Shown here piece after piece: positions 35,342 to 43,710 of a DNA stretch of 64,000 bases. The stretch's first letter is position 1; each line of letters begins with the position of its first letter. The DNA is from Marisediminitalea alba (lineage in GTDB: Bacteria > Pseudomonadota > Gammaproteobacteria > Enterobacterales > Alteromonadaceae), in contig NZ_PVNP01000204.1 in assembly GCF_002993365.1 (NCBI RefSeq), forward strand, positions 59,737-123,736, in the 5' to 3' direction. A program made the translations under genes and the position numbers. The notes beneath the pieces are model-generated. The model did not search any database, was not told the origin of the DNA, and worked only from the letters and a program-made list of their open reading frames with translations.

Positions 35342-36526
35342 ATGTCGCAACGTCGAACCAAGTCAGGGTTTATTATTGCCGCCGCCTTTATCGGCCCCGG
35401 TACCGTATCCACCGCCAGTCTGGCCGGTGCTAACTTTGGCTTTCATCTGGTCTGGGCCTTAGTCTTTTCGGTGCTGGCCACCATTATTCTGCAGGACATG
35501 GCGGTAAGACTCGGCTATGCCACACGCTCAGGTATGAGCGAAGCGTTAAGAACTCAGATTGCGAATCCGTTTATCCGCGTGCTGTTGTCATTGCTGGTAG
35601 TCGGCGCCATTGGCATTGGCAATGCGGCCTATGAATCAGGAAACCTGACCGGAGCCGCCATTGGCCTGAACAGTATTGCGGGCATTGGCATCCCGGCCTG
35701 GAGTTGTCTGCTCGGCGGTTTAGCCGTCTTGCTACTGTGGAGCGGCCACTACAAGCTAATCGAAACCGTACTGGTGATGCTCGTTGCCATTATGGCCATG
35801 GTATTTGTGGTTACGTTTGCGGTGAGTGAGCCAGACTGGGGAGCAATGGCTGGCCAGTTGTTCGCACCGGTGGCCTCTATGGACAGCATTACCACCATTC
35901 TGGCCCTCATCGGCACCACCATTGTGCCCTACAACCTGTTTCTGCATGCCAGTCTGATTGCGCAAAACGAGCAGGATGGCTCACAGCCTGCCGGCTACTA
36001 TCGTCGGCAGTCGGCGCTGGCCATTGGCGTTGGCGGTCTGATAACGCTATTTATTATGGCCACCGCCATGCAGGCATTTTACGGCCAGGCCGAGGCGCTG
36101 AATGCCGGAAATCTGGCCAAACAACTGGCGCCGCTGTTAGGTGACTTCGCCGAACTGTTTTTTGCCCTGGGGATGTTTGCTGCAGGCTTAACCAGTGCGA
36201 TTACGGCGCCTCTGGCGGCGGCCTATGCTGTAACCGGCGCATTAAACAAACCATCAGATATGCGTGGTATATGGTTCAGGGCGGTCTGGCTTAGCATTAT
36301 TCTTATTGGCGTAGGGTTTACTTTAAGCGGCACTAAGCCTTTGATGGCAATTATGTTTGCCCAGGCGGCGAATGGCTTGTTGTTACCTGTTATTGCACTG
36401 CTGTTGTTATTTATGATGAATCGCCACTCGCAGTTAGGGTTGTTAAAAAACCACTGGAGTGCCAATGTGGCCGGGCTGGCTGTGGTGGGCTTAATTGGCT
36501 GGCTTAGCTGGCAAAAGTTTATGTAA
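35342..36526 (+). CDS. NRAMP-family divalent metal transporter, atypical
   Basis: A 394-residue protein with about 11 membrane helices and the NRAMP fold. The N-terminal helix reads FIGPGTVSTASLAGANFGFHLVWAL and helix 2-3 contains QDMAVRLG, as in the family. The canonical metal-binding motifs are changed: DPGN in helix 1 is GPGT, and the A/MPH motif of helix 6 is VPYNLFLH. Typical MntH selectivity is therefore unlikely, and a different ion (for example magnesium) or coupling is possible. The ATG at 35342 has AAGAGTG upstream. Confidence 0.85.
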   Translation: MSQRRTKSGFIIAAAFIGPGTVSTASLAGANFGFHLVWALVFSVLATIILQDMAVRLGYATRSGMSEALRTQIANPFIRVLLSLLVVGAIGIGNAAYESGNLTGAAIGLNSIAGIGIPAWSCLLGGLAVLLLWSGHYKLIETVLVMLVAIMAMVFVVTFAVSEPDWGAMAGQLFAPVASMDSITTILALIGTTIVPYNLFLHASLIAQNEQDGSQPAGYYRRQSALAIGVGGLITLFIMATAMQAFYGQAEALNAGNLAKQLAPLLGDFAELFFALGMFAAGLTSAITAPLAAAYAVTGALNKPSDMRGIWFRAVWLSIILIGVGFTLSGTKPLMAIMFAQAANGLLLPVIALLLLFMMNRHSQLGLLKNHWSANVAGLAVVGLIGWLSWQKFM

Positions 36527-36531
36527 AAAAT

Positions 36532-36560
36532 GGGGCCCGATAGCTATCAGGCCCCGGGGA
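36532..36560 (-). terminator. Rho-independent terminator of malY-like gene
   Basis: Stem GGGGCC (36532-36537) / GGCCCC (36550-36555) with inner stem GATAG/CTATC; on the minus strand a six-T run follows. The plus-strand side has no T run. Confidence 0.75.
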
Positions 36561-36580
36561 AATATTCCCGCTAAGCCAGT

Positions 36581-37711
36581 CTAGCTGCTCAGTCGGTCGA
36601 GAATATCTTTAAGCATGGCGCGGCTGCAGCCAAAGTTGACCCGGAAGAACCCTGGTGCACCAAAGTCCCGGCCCGGAGATGGCCCTACGCCTTTGCTCTC
36701 ACACCATTTAAGCACGTCTTCAACCCCTAGGCCGGTTGCATCAATCCAGGCCAGGAAGGTGGCCTCTGATGACACTACCTCGAGTCCGTCAATGGCGTTG
36801 ATACGCTCTACCAGGTAATCGCGGTTACTACGCAGATATGCAATCTGCTCTGCCAGCCAGTCATCACACTGCGTAAAGGCTGCCTCGGTGGCGACCAGTC
36901 CCATTACATTTGCCCATGGCACAATACCCGCAGCACCCTGAGTAAACTTACGACGTAAAGAAGCATCCGGAATAATCGCAAAAGAGGTACCCAGGCCAGC
37001 CACATTAAAGGTTTTACTGGCTGCCATCAGAGTAACACTGCGGTTAGCCAGTTGCTCTACACGCCCAGCAGGAATGTGACGCACACCCTCTTCCAGAATC
37101 AGATCGCAGTGGATCTCATCAGAACACAATGTCACGTTATGACGGGCACAAATTCCCGCAATGGCATCTATCTCTGCCTGAGTCATTACTGAGCCCACCG
37201 GATTCATCGGGTTACACAGAATCATTAGCTTACACAGCGGATCGGCGGCATGTTCTTCCAGCGCAGCCAGATCAATGGTCCAGCGTCCGGCTTCCAGTTT
37301 GGTGGGAATATCTACCCGCTGAGTGTTATTCAAGCCCGGCGCTGCCAGTAAGGGCGGGTAATTAGGCGTTTGGATAAGCACCTTATCACCCGGCTCGCAA
37401 TAGGCCTTAATGGCCACATTGAAGGCTGGTACCACGCCTGGAGTCCAGACGATCCAGTCGGCTTCGATGGCCCAGTCGTGCTTATCTTTAAGCCAACGTA
37501 CCACGGCCTGATTAGCCGGCTGATGCTGAGCAGGCAGTGAGTAGCCTAAATTGCCGTACTCGGTTTGTTTCTGAATCGCCTCAAGAATCGGCTGGGCACA
37601 GCGAAATTCGGTATCGGCTACCCAACAGGGGATCACGTCCTGCCCCGCGTATTTTTGCCATTTGAAAGACCAGAAGTCACGACGATCGGGGGTATTATCA
37701 AATTGACTCAA
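36581..37711 (-). CDS. MalY/PatB family PLP-dependent aminotransferase / C-S lyase
   Basis: A 376-residue fold-type I PLP enzyme. Marks are FRCAQPILEAIQKQTEYGNLGYS, WTPGVVPAFNVAIKAYCEPGDKVLIQTPNYPP, ILCNPMNPVGSVMT, SDEIHCDLIL, and AASKTFNVAGLGTSFAI with the Schiff-base Lys (SKTFNVAGL). Members have cystathionine beta-lyase or cysteine-S-conjugate lyase activity; E. coli MalY also represses the maltose regulon, which cannot be judged here. Confidence 0.88.
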   Translation of the reverse strand: MSQFDNTPDRRDFWSFKWQKYAGQDVIPCWVADTEFRCAQPILEAIQKQTEYGNLGYSLPAQHQPANQAVVRWLKDKHDWAIEADWIVWTPGVVPAFNVAIKAYCEPGDKVLIQTPNYPPLLAAPGLNNTQRVDIPTKLEAGRWTIDLAALEEHAADPLCKLMILCNPMNPVGSVMTQAEIDAIAGICARHNVTLCSDEIHCDLILEEGVRHIPAGRVEQLANRSVTLMAASKTFNVAGLGTSFAIIPDASLRRKFTQGAAGIVPWANVMGLVATEAAFTQCDDWLAEQIAYLRSNRDYLVERINAIDGLEVVSSEATFLAWIDATGLGVEDVLKWCESKGVGPSPGRDFGAPGFFRVNFGCSRAMLKDILDRLSS

Positions 37712-37750
37712 TGTTGCTACCTTTTAATTCGGAGTTAGCGGCATACACCA

Positions 37751-38137
37751 CTATTTTGCATATGACGACATAGTTTGCTTGATCAGACTCACCAGCTTTT
37801 TGCGCACAATAGGCTTAACCAGATAGGCTACCGCACCTAATTGACGGGCAAGCAATTTGGTTTGTCTGGATTCGTAGGCGGTCATAAAGATAAAGGGAAA
37901 CATTAAATCTGCCGATCGAACGTCCCGCAGTAAGGCCAGCCCATCAAATCCGGGCATCACCATATCACTAATTACCATGTCGAGTGAATCGGATGTTTGT
38001 TTAAGCAGGAATTCACGCGCCAATGCACTGTTGGAAAAGCTAACAACATTTACCGGCAACTCAGACTCCAGTACATCCACTATGAGTTCGAGTGTGATTT
38101 CGTCGTCGTCAATTACAGCGATATTAAGTGGTTGCAT
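37751..38137 (-). CDS. Single-domain response regulator (receiver only)
   Basis: A 128-residue CheY-like receiver with no output domain. The acidic pocket (VIDDDEITLE), phosphoacceptor Asp (VISDMVMPGFDG, about residue 57), Thr (FMTAYES) and Lys (YLVKPI) are all present, so it should be phosphorylated. No kinase gene is adjacent. It lies downstream of typA but after its terminator. Confidence 0.9.
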   Translation of the reverse strand: MQPLNIAVIDDDEITLELIVDVLESELPVNVVSFSNSALAREFLLKQTSDSLDMVISDMVMPGFDGLALLRDVRSADLMFPFIFMTAYESRQTKLLARQLGAVAYLVKPIVRKKLVSLIKQTMSSYAK

Positions 38138-38178
38138 GAGCCGTCTGTGAATAAATAGTCAGACTATGATTCTAATAG

Positions 38179-38212
38179 AAAAAGGCCGATTGTGTTAACA
38201 ACCGGCCTTTTT
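38179..38212. terminator. Bidirectional terminator after typA
   Basis: Stem AAAAAGGCCG / CGGCCTTTTT (38179-38188 and 38203-38212) with inner TTGT/ACAA pairing and loop GTTA. T runs occur on both strands; on the minus strand it ends typA. Confidence 0.85.
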
Positions 38213-38249
38213 ACTTGAACCATTCAACGTTTCACTTGCAAGCAGTGAA

Positions 38250-40079
38250 TTACTTCGGCGCGCGTGATGCCCGCTTACGATCGTTTTCGGTCAGCAGCTT
38301 CTTACGAATACGAATGCTTTCTGGCGTAACCTCTACCAGTTCGTCTTCGTCGATGAACTCAAGCGCCTGTTCCAGTGACATCTTCACCGGTGGTACCAGG
38401 GTTTGAGCTTCGTCGGTACCTGAAGCCCGAACGTTAGTCAACTGCTTGCCTTTTAACGCGTTTACGGTCAGGTCGTTGTCACGGCTGTGAATACCAATAA
38501 CCATCCCTTCATATACTTCAACACCGTGTCCGATAAACAGACGGCCACGTTCCTGCAGGTTAAACAGGGCGTTGGTCAGTGCTTTACCGTTAGCGTTCGC
38601 AATCAGTACACCATTCTTACGCTTACCAATTACGCCGCCTTTGTGCGGGCCGTAGTGGTCGAATGTATGGTACAGTAAGCCTGAACCTGAAGTCAGTGTC
38701 ATAAAGTCAGTCTGGAAACCAATTAAGCCACGGCTGGGGATCATAAAGTCGATACGTACACGACCTTTACCATCTGGTGACATGTCGGTCATTTCTGCTT
38801 TACGCAGACCCAGTTGCTCCATGATAGAGCCCTGGTGCTGCTCTTCACAGTCGATAGTCAGCGTTTCAAACGGTTCCATCAACTGGCCGTCTTCTTCTTT
38901 GATGATTACTTCAGGACGTGATACCGCCAGCTCGTAACCTTCACGACGCATGTTTTCAATCAGGATACCCAAGTGCAGTTCACCACGGCCTGATACGCGG
39001 AATTTATCCGGGTCGCTGGTTTCTTCAACGCGCAGTGCAACGTTGTGTACCAGTTCGTCCTGCAGACGTTCAAGGATGTTACGTGAAGTGACGTATTTAC
39101 CTTCTTTACCGGCAAATGGTGACGTGTTGACCTGGAAAGTCATGGTTACCGTTGGTTCATCAACGGTTAACGCCGGTAATGCTTCAACAGTGTTAACGTC
39201 ACAGATGGTGTCTGAAATTTTCAGTTCACCCAGACCACTGATAGCAATGATGTCGCCAGCGGTCGCGTATTCTACTTCGTGGCGTTGCAGACCAAGGTAG
39301 CCATATACCAGACCAACCTTACCGTTACGCTTCTTGCCATCAGCACCAACAATAGTAACCTGCTGGTTAAGCTTAACGCTACCACGCTTGATACGGCCAA
39401 CACCGATTACACCTACGTAAGAGTTGTAATCAAGTTGCGAAATCTGCATTTGCAGCGCGCCTTCGATATCGGCATCCGGTGGTGACACCTGATCAACGAT
39501 AGTCTGGAACAGCGCAGTCATATCTTCTGCTGGCTCATCAGCGTCCAGTGACGCCCAGCCGTTCAGTGCTGAGGCATAAACCACCTGGAAATCCAGTTGA
39601 TCGTCGCTGGCACCCAGGTTATCAAACAGATCAAATACCTGATCCATTACCCAGTCAGGGCGCGCGCCTGGCTTGTCGATTTTGTTGATTACCACAATCG
39701 GCTTTAAGCCCTGGGCAAATGCTTTTTGCGTTACGAAACGCGTTTGCGGCATAGGGCCTTCCTGCGCATCAACAAGCAGCAGTACCGAGTCAGCCATTGA
39801 CATTACGCGCTCAACCTCACCACCGAAATCGGCGTGTCCGGGAGTATCTACGATATTGATGCGGTAATCGTTCCAGTTGATGGCGGTGTTTTTCGCCAGG
39901 ATGGTAATACCACGTTCTTTTTCAATATCGTTAGAATCCATCACGCGTTCCTGTGCCTCGCCTCTGGTTTCTAAAGTACCAGACTGCTGCAGCAGTTTAT
40001 CTACCAGGGTAGTTTTACCATGGTCAACGTGCGCGATGATCGCGATATTTCTTAGCTTATTGATGTCAGTTACATTCAT
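38250..40079 (-). CDS. typA: Translational GTPase TypA/BipA
   Basis: A 609-residue ribosome-associated GTPase that helps 50S assembly at low temperature and stress responses. G motifs are visible: AHVDHGKTTLVDKLL (P-loop), RGITI (G2), DTPGHADFGGE (G3), NKIDKPGA (G4). EF-Tu domain 2, EF-G domains III and V, and the BipA-specific C-terminal domain (MSLEQALEFIDEDELVEVTPESIRIRKK) follow. Full length and intact. Confidence 0.97.
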   Translation of the reverse strand: MNVTDINKLRNIAIIAHVDHGKTTLVDKLLQQSGTLETRGEAQERVMDSNDIEKERGITILAKNTAINWNDYRINIVDTPGHADFGGEVERVMSMADSVLLLVDAQEGPMPQTRFVTQKAFAQGLKPIVVINKIDKPGARPDWVMDQVFDLFDNLGASDDQLDFQVVYASALNGWASLDADEPAEDMTALFQTIVDQVSPPDADIEGALQMQISQLDYNSYVGVIGVGRIKRGSVKLNQQVTIVGADGKKRNGKVGLVYGYLGLQRHEVEYATAGDIIAISGLGELKISDTICDVNTVEALPALTVDEPTVTMTFQVNTSPFAGKEGKYVTSRNILERLQDELVHNVALRVEETSDPDKFRVSGRGELHLGILIENMRREGYELAVSRPEVIIKEEDGQLMEPFETLTIDCEEQHQGSIMEQLGLRKAEMTDMSPDGKGRVRIDFMIPSRGLIGFQTDFMTLTSGSGLLYHTFDHYGPHKGGVIGKRKNGVLIANANGKALTNALFNLQERGRLFIGHGVEVYEGMVIGIHSRDNDLTVNALKGKQLTNVRASGTDEAQTLVPPVKMSLEQALEFIDEDELVEVTPESIRIRKKLLTENDRKRASRAPK

Positions 40080-40300
40080 TGAATTTCAACCCGCAAAAAT
40101 ACTCCCACGCAGCATCATTACCGATGCGACAAAGAGATTTTGCAATTTTCTCGTACAGATAAAAGGAAATGAGCGCGGATTGTACAGAAATTCTCGCTGC
40201 ATTGCGCATGTTTTTTTAGGTTTAAACAAAAATTAATCTGTTGATTAAGCCTGCGGGCAGTGAAAGAATGCAAGGAGGAAACAAAGCTTTGCTGGCACTT
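40080..40300. other. Spacer between typA and the glnA control region
   Basis: No gene seen. It should hold the typA promoter on the minus strand; I found no clear match. The glnA signals begin at 40306. Confidence 0.4.
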
Positions 40301-40305
40301 CCTTA

Positions 40306-40343
40306 TGCACCAAAATAAAACACAAAATCACCATAATGGTGCA
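40306..40343 (+). promoter_or_regulatory. Paired NtrC-binding sites upstream of glnA
   Basis: Two copies of the TGCACC-N5-GGTGCA dyad: 40306-40322 (left half perfect, right half weak) and 40327-40343 (ATCACC-ATAAT-GGTGCA). Their centres are 21 bp apart, two helical turns, as in an NtrC enhancer, about 97 and 118 bp before the predicted start of transcription. Confidence 0.7.
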
Positions 40344-40405
40344 TAGTGAGTTATACGAATTGACGACAGCCCGGAATATTGCGTTGTTCAGCCTTTACAA
40401 GTAGC

Positions 40406-40421
40406 TGGCATGAATATCGCT
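40406..40421 (+). promoter_or_regulatory. glnA: Sigma-54 promoter of glnA
   Basis: TGGCATGAATATCGCT matches TGGCAC-N5-TTGCW, with GG and GC exactly 10 bases apart (-24/-12). Transcription is expected to start near 40432. It fits the NtrC sites upstream and the ntrBC genes downstream. Confidence 0.72.
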
Positions 40422-40488
40422 TACGATTTTTCCACCTGATGATTCGGCTCCCCGAACATCAAATTTACGAAACAACCTGGAGGACACG

Positions 40489-41898
40489 ATGTCAATTGAG
40501 AAGGCATTAGAATTAATTAAATCAAGCGAAGCCAAGTTTGTTGACCTTCGCTTTACCGACACTAAAGGTAAAGAGCAACACGTCTCTATCCCTGTATCAT
40601 GCGTAGATGACGATTTCTTCGAAGAAGGTAAGATGTTCGATGGCTCTTCAATCGCTGGTTGGAAAGGAATCAACGAATCAGACATGATCCTAATGCCTGA
40701 CGCGACAACTGCCGTTGTTGACCCGTTTGCTGAAGAAACTCAGGTTAACATCCGTTGTGACATCGTTGAGCCTTCAACTATGGAAGGTTACGACCGTGAC
40801 CCACGCTCTATCGCACGCCGTGCTGAAGAGTACCTGAAGTCTACTGGTATCGGTGACACCGTTTTATTTGGCCCAGAGCCAGAATTCTTCCTGTTTGACG
40901 ACATCAAGTTCCACACTGATATGTCAGGCTCAATGTACAAAATCGACTCTTCTGAAGCAGCCTGGAACTCAGGTTCAGAATTCGCTGACGGTAACATGGG
41001 TCACCGTCCAGGCGTTAAAGGCGGTTACTTCCCGGTTCCACCAGTAGACTCTGCACACGATCTGCGTGCTGCAATGTGTATGGTTATGGAAGAAATGGGT
41101 CTGGTTGTAGAAGCACACCACCACGAAGTAGCCACTGCTGGTCAGAATGAAATTGCTTGTCAGTTCAACACTATGGTTGCTAAAGCTGACGAAATTCAGA
41201 TCTACAAGTATGTTGTTCACAACGTAGCTCACGCTTACGGCCAGACAGCGACTTTCATGCCTAAGCCACTGGTTGGTGATAACGGTTCTGGTATGCACTG
41301 CCACCAGTCTATCGGTAAAGATGGCAAAAACATCTTCGCTGGCGACAAGTACGCAGGTCTGTCTGAAGAAGCACTGTATTACATCGGTGGTATCATCAAG
41401 CACGCTCGCGCGATCAACGCTTTTGCTAACGCTTCTACTAACTCGTACAAGCGTCTGGTACCAGGCTTCGAAGCGCCGGTAATGCTGGCATACTCTGCAC
41501 GTAACCGTTCAGCTTCAATCCGTATTCCATACGTAACCAGCGATAAAGCGCGTCGTATCGAAGTACGTTTCCCTGACCCAACAGCTAACCCATACCTGGC
41601 ATTCACTGCCATGCTGATGGCGGGTATCGACGGTATTAAGAACAAGATCCACCCTGGTGATGCAGCGGATAAAGACTTATACGATCTGCCAGCTGAAGAA
41701 GCACTGGCTATCCCAACTGTTGCAAGCTCGCTGGACATGGCACTTGAAGCACTGGATAACGACCGTGAGTTCTTAACTGCTGGCGGCGTAATGTCTGACG
41801 ACATGATCGACGCTTACATCGAACTGAAGATGGAAGAAGTCACTAAACTGAACATGACAACTCACCCTGTTGAGTTCGACATGTACTACAGCGTATAA
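40489..41898 (+). CDS. glnA: Glutamine synthetase type I
   Basis: Glutamine synthetase makes glutamine from glutamate, ammonia and ATP and feeds GltBD. The 469-residue protein is full length. Marks are DGSSIAGWKGINESDM, EPEFFLFD, the metal/ATP-site region NGSGMHCHQSI, and KDLYDLPAEE with the adenylylation-site Tyr used by GlnE. A GGAGG ribosome site precedes the ATG. Expression should be from the sigma-54 promoter under NtrC control. A terminator follows, so the downstream genes need their own promoters. Confidence 0.98.
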   Translation: MSIEKALELIKSSEAKFVDLRFTDTKGKEQHVSIPVSCVDDDFFEEGKMFDGSSIAGWKGINESDMILMPDATTAVVDPFAEETQVNIRCDIVEPSTMEGYDRDPRSIARRAEEYLKSTGIGDTVLFGPEPEFFLFDDIKFHTDMSGSMYKIDSSEAAWNSGSEFADGNMGHRPGVKGGYFPVPPVDSAHDLRAAMCMVMEEMGLVVEAHHHEVATAGQNEIACQFNTMVAKADEIQIYKYVVHNVAHAYGQTATFMPKPLVGDNGSGMHCHQSIGKDGKNIFAGDKYAGLSEEALYYIGGIIKHARAINAFANASTNSYKRLVPGFEAPVMLAYSARNRSASIRIPYVTSDKARRIEVRFPDPTANPYLAFTAMLMAGIDGIKNKIHPGDAADKDLYDLPAEEALAIPTVASSLDMALEALDNDREFLTAGGVMSDDMIDAYIELKMEEVTKLNMTTHPVEFDMYYSV

Positions 41899-41921
41899 AA
41901 CGTTGTATTAAGATATATACC

Positions 41922-41950
41922 AAAAGCCCGCATTTGCGGGCTTTTTTTTT
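41922..41950 (+). terminator. Rho-independent terminator of glnA
   Basis: Stem AAAAGCCCGC / GCGGGCTTTT (41922-41931 and 41936-41945) followed by a long T run, 24 bp after the stop. Confidence 0.9.
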
Positions 41951-41976
41951 GCCCGTAAATCACTACAATCAAAGAC

Positions 41977-42489
41977 ATGCTGAGATTATTTTTAATGCTT
42001 AGTTTGTGTGTCACACCAGGCTACGCTCAGGAAATCTACAAAGTTGTCAATCAGGACGGCTCGGTGACCTATACCGATAAACCGGTGGTTAACGCTGAGC
42101 CGGTCGAACTTGGCCCGGATAACCGTATGAGTACGCCAACGCCGCAACCGCAACCGGTGCAGACTGCCACTACAACCAGCAAGGCCAGTAAGCCCAAGCC
42201 GGTTATCGAGGTCGTTCAGCCTAAGCCCGAGGCTACAGTGCGTAATAATGCCGGTAATATGACCATCGCCGCCAATGTGAGCAATGCAGACAAGCAGGGC
42301 AAATTTAAGCTCTATATCAATGATAGTCTGGTAAAAGAACAATCCAACGCGGTGTTTCAGCTGCAGGGAATTAACCGCGGTGCCCACACATTTTATATTA
42401 CCCACACAGACAATACGGGCAAGACTCTTGCATCTACCTCACCACAAACTTTTTACCTGCATCAGGCATCACGTTTAATCAACAATTAG
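41977..42489 (+). CDS. DUF4124 domain exported protein
   Basis: A 170-residue protein with a signal peptide (cut near GYAQ, residue 18), an N-terminal DUF4124 motif (IYKVVNQDGSVTYTDKPV), a Pro/Thr/Gln-rich linker, and a C-terminal Ig-like domain (about 80-165; NRGAHTFYITHTDNTGKTL). It sits between glnA and ntrB, a placement common in related bacteria, and there is no terminator before ntrB. Function unknown. Confidence 0.8.
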   Translation: MLRLFLMLSLCVTPGYAQEIYKVVNQDGSVTYTDKPVVNAEPVELGPDNRMSTPTPQPQPVQTATTTSKASKPKPVIEVVQPKPEATVRNNAGNMTIAANVSNADKQGKFKLYINDSLVKEQSNAVFQLQGINRGAHTFYITHTDNTGKTLASTSPQTFYLHQASRLINN

Positions 42490-42596
42490 TAAAGTGATTA
42501 TAACAGTGCAAGCTAGGGATCCCGCGCACCATGGGGGGTCAATCAGACTTTTAATCGGAAAGTCGTTGCACGCCTGAAAGCAGCCTGAAATAATAA

Positions 42597-42613
42597 GGCA
42601 CCATATTGGTGCA
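42597..42613 (+). promoter_or_regulatory. NtrC-binding site at the ntrB promoter
   Basis: GGCACC-ATATT-GGTGCA, a near-perfect NtrC dyad, ends 18 bp before the ntrB ATG. Its closeness to the start fits negative autoregulation of ntrBC, as known in E. coli. Confidence 0.7.
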
Positions 42614-42630
42614 ACTGGAGAAAGCCCGGC

Positions 42631-43710
42631 ATGCACGCCACGCCGTTTGATACCAATAACTTGCTCGAAAACCTCAATACAGTGCTGGTTGTAATCGATA
42701 ACTCACTGCGTATTGTTTATGCCAACCATGCCGGACAGGCGTTGTTCGCAACGGGCACCAAGCAACTTTACGGTCAGCCGCTGGCTGATTTCTTTGTGCC
42801 AAACACCATCAACAAAGCCAGGCTTCGCGCCGCTTTTCGTCGCGGTGAAGACTTCACCGAGAATGAAATCAAATTGTATTTTCGCGATAACCGCGTAGTG
42901 CTTGCCGACTTAACGGTAACCAATCTGAGTACCGAAGATGGCCCCACACTGCTGTTCGAAGTGAAAAAAATCGACCAGCAAAAGCGTATCTCCCGGGAAA
43001 ATCAGCAGCACGCTCAGCATTATGCCGCCCGCGAGTTGATCCGCGGCCTGGCGCATGAAATTAAAAACCCCTTAGGTGGCATTCGCGGAGCAGCACAATT
43101 ACTTGAGAAAGCCCTCGAGTCTGCCGAGCAAAAGGAATTTACTCAGTTAATCATTGAGCAGTCAGATCGGTTACGCAACCTCGTAGACCGTTTACTTGGG
43201 CCTAATTCACTGCCCCGTCTGGAATGGTGTAACCTGCACCGCCCGCTGGAAAAAGTGCGTAGCTTAATGAAAGCCGATACCACCCAGGCGATTGCTATTA
43301 CCCGGGATTACGATCCCAGTATCCCGGAGGTGCGGGTTGACCCGGATATGCTCCAGCAGGCAGTACTTAATATTGTGCGCAATGCGGTACAGGCATTACG
43401 GGATTCAAAAACGCCAAATCCACAAATTCGCCTGGTTACACGCATCGAAAGGCAGCTGACTATTCACGGCCACCGCCATCCGCTGGCGGCGCAAATTAAA
43501 ATCATCGACAACGGCCCGGGCATTCCCAGTGAAATTCGGGACACGTTATTTTATCCCCTGGTTACCAGCAAAGACTCTGGTTCAGGACTGGGCTTATCCA
43601 TAGCCCAAACACTTGTGAATCACCATGATGGAAAAATTGAAGTTGATAGCCGACCCGGCCATACAGAGTTTATCTTATCCCTGCCAATCGACCGTAAGGA
43701 GTCACAATAA
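42631..43710 (+). CDS. glnL: Nitrogen regulation sensor histidine kinase NtrB
   Basis: A 359-residue cytoplasmic kinase/phosphatase for NtrC, controlled by PII. It has an N-terminal PAS domain (about 15-115), the HisKA phosphoacceptor (GLAHEIKNPLGG, His about 140), and an HATPase domain (NIVRNAVQAL, IIDNGPGIPSEI, SGSGLGLSIAQTLV). There is no membrane segment. The stop overlaps the ntrC ATG. A TGGAG ribosome site is present at 42616-42620. Confidence 0.96.
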   Translation: MHATPFDTNNLLENLNTVLVVIDNSLRIVYANHAGQALFATGTKQLYGQPLADFFVPNTINKARLRAAFRRGEDFTENEIKLYFRDNRVVLADLTVTNLSTEDGPTLLFEVKKIDQQKRISRENQQHAQHYAARELIRGLAHEIKNPLGGIRGAAQLLEKALESAEQKEFTQLIIEQSDRLRNLVDRLLGPNSLPRLEWCNLHRPLEKVRSLMKADTTQAIAITRDYDPSIPEVRVDPDMLQQAVLNIVRNAVQALRDSKTPNPQIRLVTRIERQLTIHGHRHPLAAQIKIIDNGPGIPSEIRDTLFYPLVTSKDSGSGLGLSIAQTLVNHHDGKIEVDSRPGHTEFILSLPIDRKESQ

